A stretch of 64,000 bases of DNA from Datura wrightii (Eukaryota; Streptophyta; Magnoliopsida; Solanales; Solanaceae): positions 141,868,501-141,932,500 of the forward strand of contig JASDFA010000016.1 of the NCBI GenBank assembly GCA_035772735.1. Direction: 5' to 3'. The notes beneath the pieces are model-generated. The model was not told where the DNA came from. It saw nothing but the letters and a program-made list of their open reading frames with translations, and did not search any database. Position 1 is the first letter of the stretch. The number at the start of each line of letters is the position of its first letter. Below are positions 63,809 to 64,000 of the stretch, one piece after another. Both the position numbers and the translations under genes were made by a program.

Positions 63809-64000
63809 GTTTATATTCAATCCTCTTAAAGAGAGAGTGTAAATGATCGTTGGTAAAACAAATATACCCGATAAGTATCGAGGTCGAATTCCATAGGGAA
63901 CTGTACTTAGATGGCATGAAAGTTGTCTATCAAGTCAAACTAATAAGCATCATTATATTGAAAAAAAAATTTAGGGGTTCAAAAGATTACAATTAAAATG
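63809..64000 (-). mobile_element. Element C 5' LTR, end only
   Basis: The LTR end (minus sense ...AATATAAACA) is inferred from its place next to the primer site. The remainder lies right of the window. Confidence 0.6.

Larger units (their letters stand above)
55321..64000 (-). mobile_element. C: second Athila-like GAG-PR-ORF2 family, minus strand
   Basis: Minus order: 5' LTR (about 63809 to beyond 64000), primer site near 63781-63797 (TGACGTCGTTGCCGGGG, a variant of the tRNA-Asp type), gag (63680 to about 62000), protease (about 61950-61400), GC-rich repeat islands, PF20167-like ORF2 (about 59600-58200), UUGUC stem-loops, 3' non-coding region, polypurine tract and 3' LTR (ending at 56214). 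No RT, RNase H or integrase was found. Sequences differ strongly from B, so the gene order is shared by a separate family. The left limit is uncertain. Confidence 0.8.

Overview
The window is gene-poor, repeat-packed DNA from a flowering plant. It is almost entirely nested LTR retrotransposons of the Ty3/gypsy superfamily. Two lineages are present. Tekay/Del-like elements have an initiator-Met tRNA primer site (TGGTATCAGAGC), a gag-PR-RT-RH-IN order and a chromodomain-like tail. Athila-like elements have a GGCGCCGTTGCCGGGG primer site (tRNA-Asp type). The style of the proteins and LTRs suggests a dicot, perhaps Solanaceae, but species cannot be read from the sequence. The only recognisable host gene is a broken KH-domain RNA-binding protein remnant at 40545-41203. 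I see no intact host gene, tRNA, rRNA or CRISPR array.

Layout of 1-40544. This is one old Tekay-like element, D (+ strand), whose 5' LTR begins left of the window. Its 5' LTR is split by E1 (30-9470, +, TSD TGAAT). Its gag is split at 11451/33816 by a D-family solo LTR in the opposite orientation (TSD GTTAT). That solo LTR is split by the Athila-like element B-minus (11774-31937), and B-minus is split by the Tekay-like element E2 (13291-23728, -, TSD ACGAT). Removing the inserts restores D's gag frame across 11451/33821 and D's LTR across 29/9476.

Layout of 40545-64000. After the KH pseudogene comes Athila-like element A (41496 to about 55320, +). Its protease codons are split by the very young same-family element B-plus (44979-54869, TSD GGTAG; LTRs 1431 bp each with about 7 differences counted by eye). 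A is cut off near 55320-55400 by a third Athila-like element, C, on the minus strand; its 3' LTR ends at 56214, and its primer site and 5' LTR lie at 63780-64000.

How the parts work together. B-minus, B-plus and C carry gag and an aspartic protease, then a second ORF resembling the 'putative plant transposon protein' family (PF20167-like, assigned from memory of the family). None has a visible reverse transcriptase, RNase H or integrase, so they should depend on enzymes supplied in trans. B-plus is young but its ORFs are broken, which fits mobilisation in trans. All pol genes in D, E1 and E2 are also broken, mostly by CAG/CAA/CGA/TGG-to-stop transitions typical of methylated-cytosine decay.

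The most interesting non-coding signals are these: (i) GC-rich clusters of short inverted repeats immediately upstream of the TATA box in LTRs of otherwise different families, with a second copy plus TATA-like box inside B upstream of its second ORF; (ii) a stem-loop with an invariant UUGUC loop and covarying stem in E1, E2 and C; (iii) a splice-acceptor-like motif just upstream of the gag start in every family. Divergences and counts are by eye.
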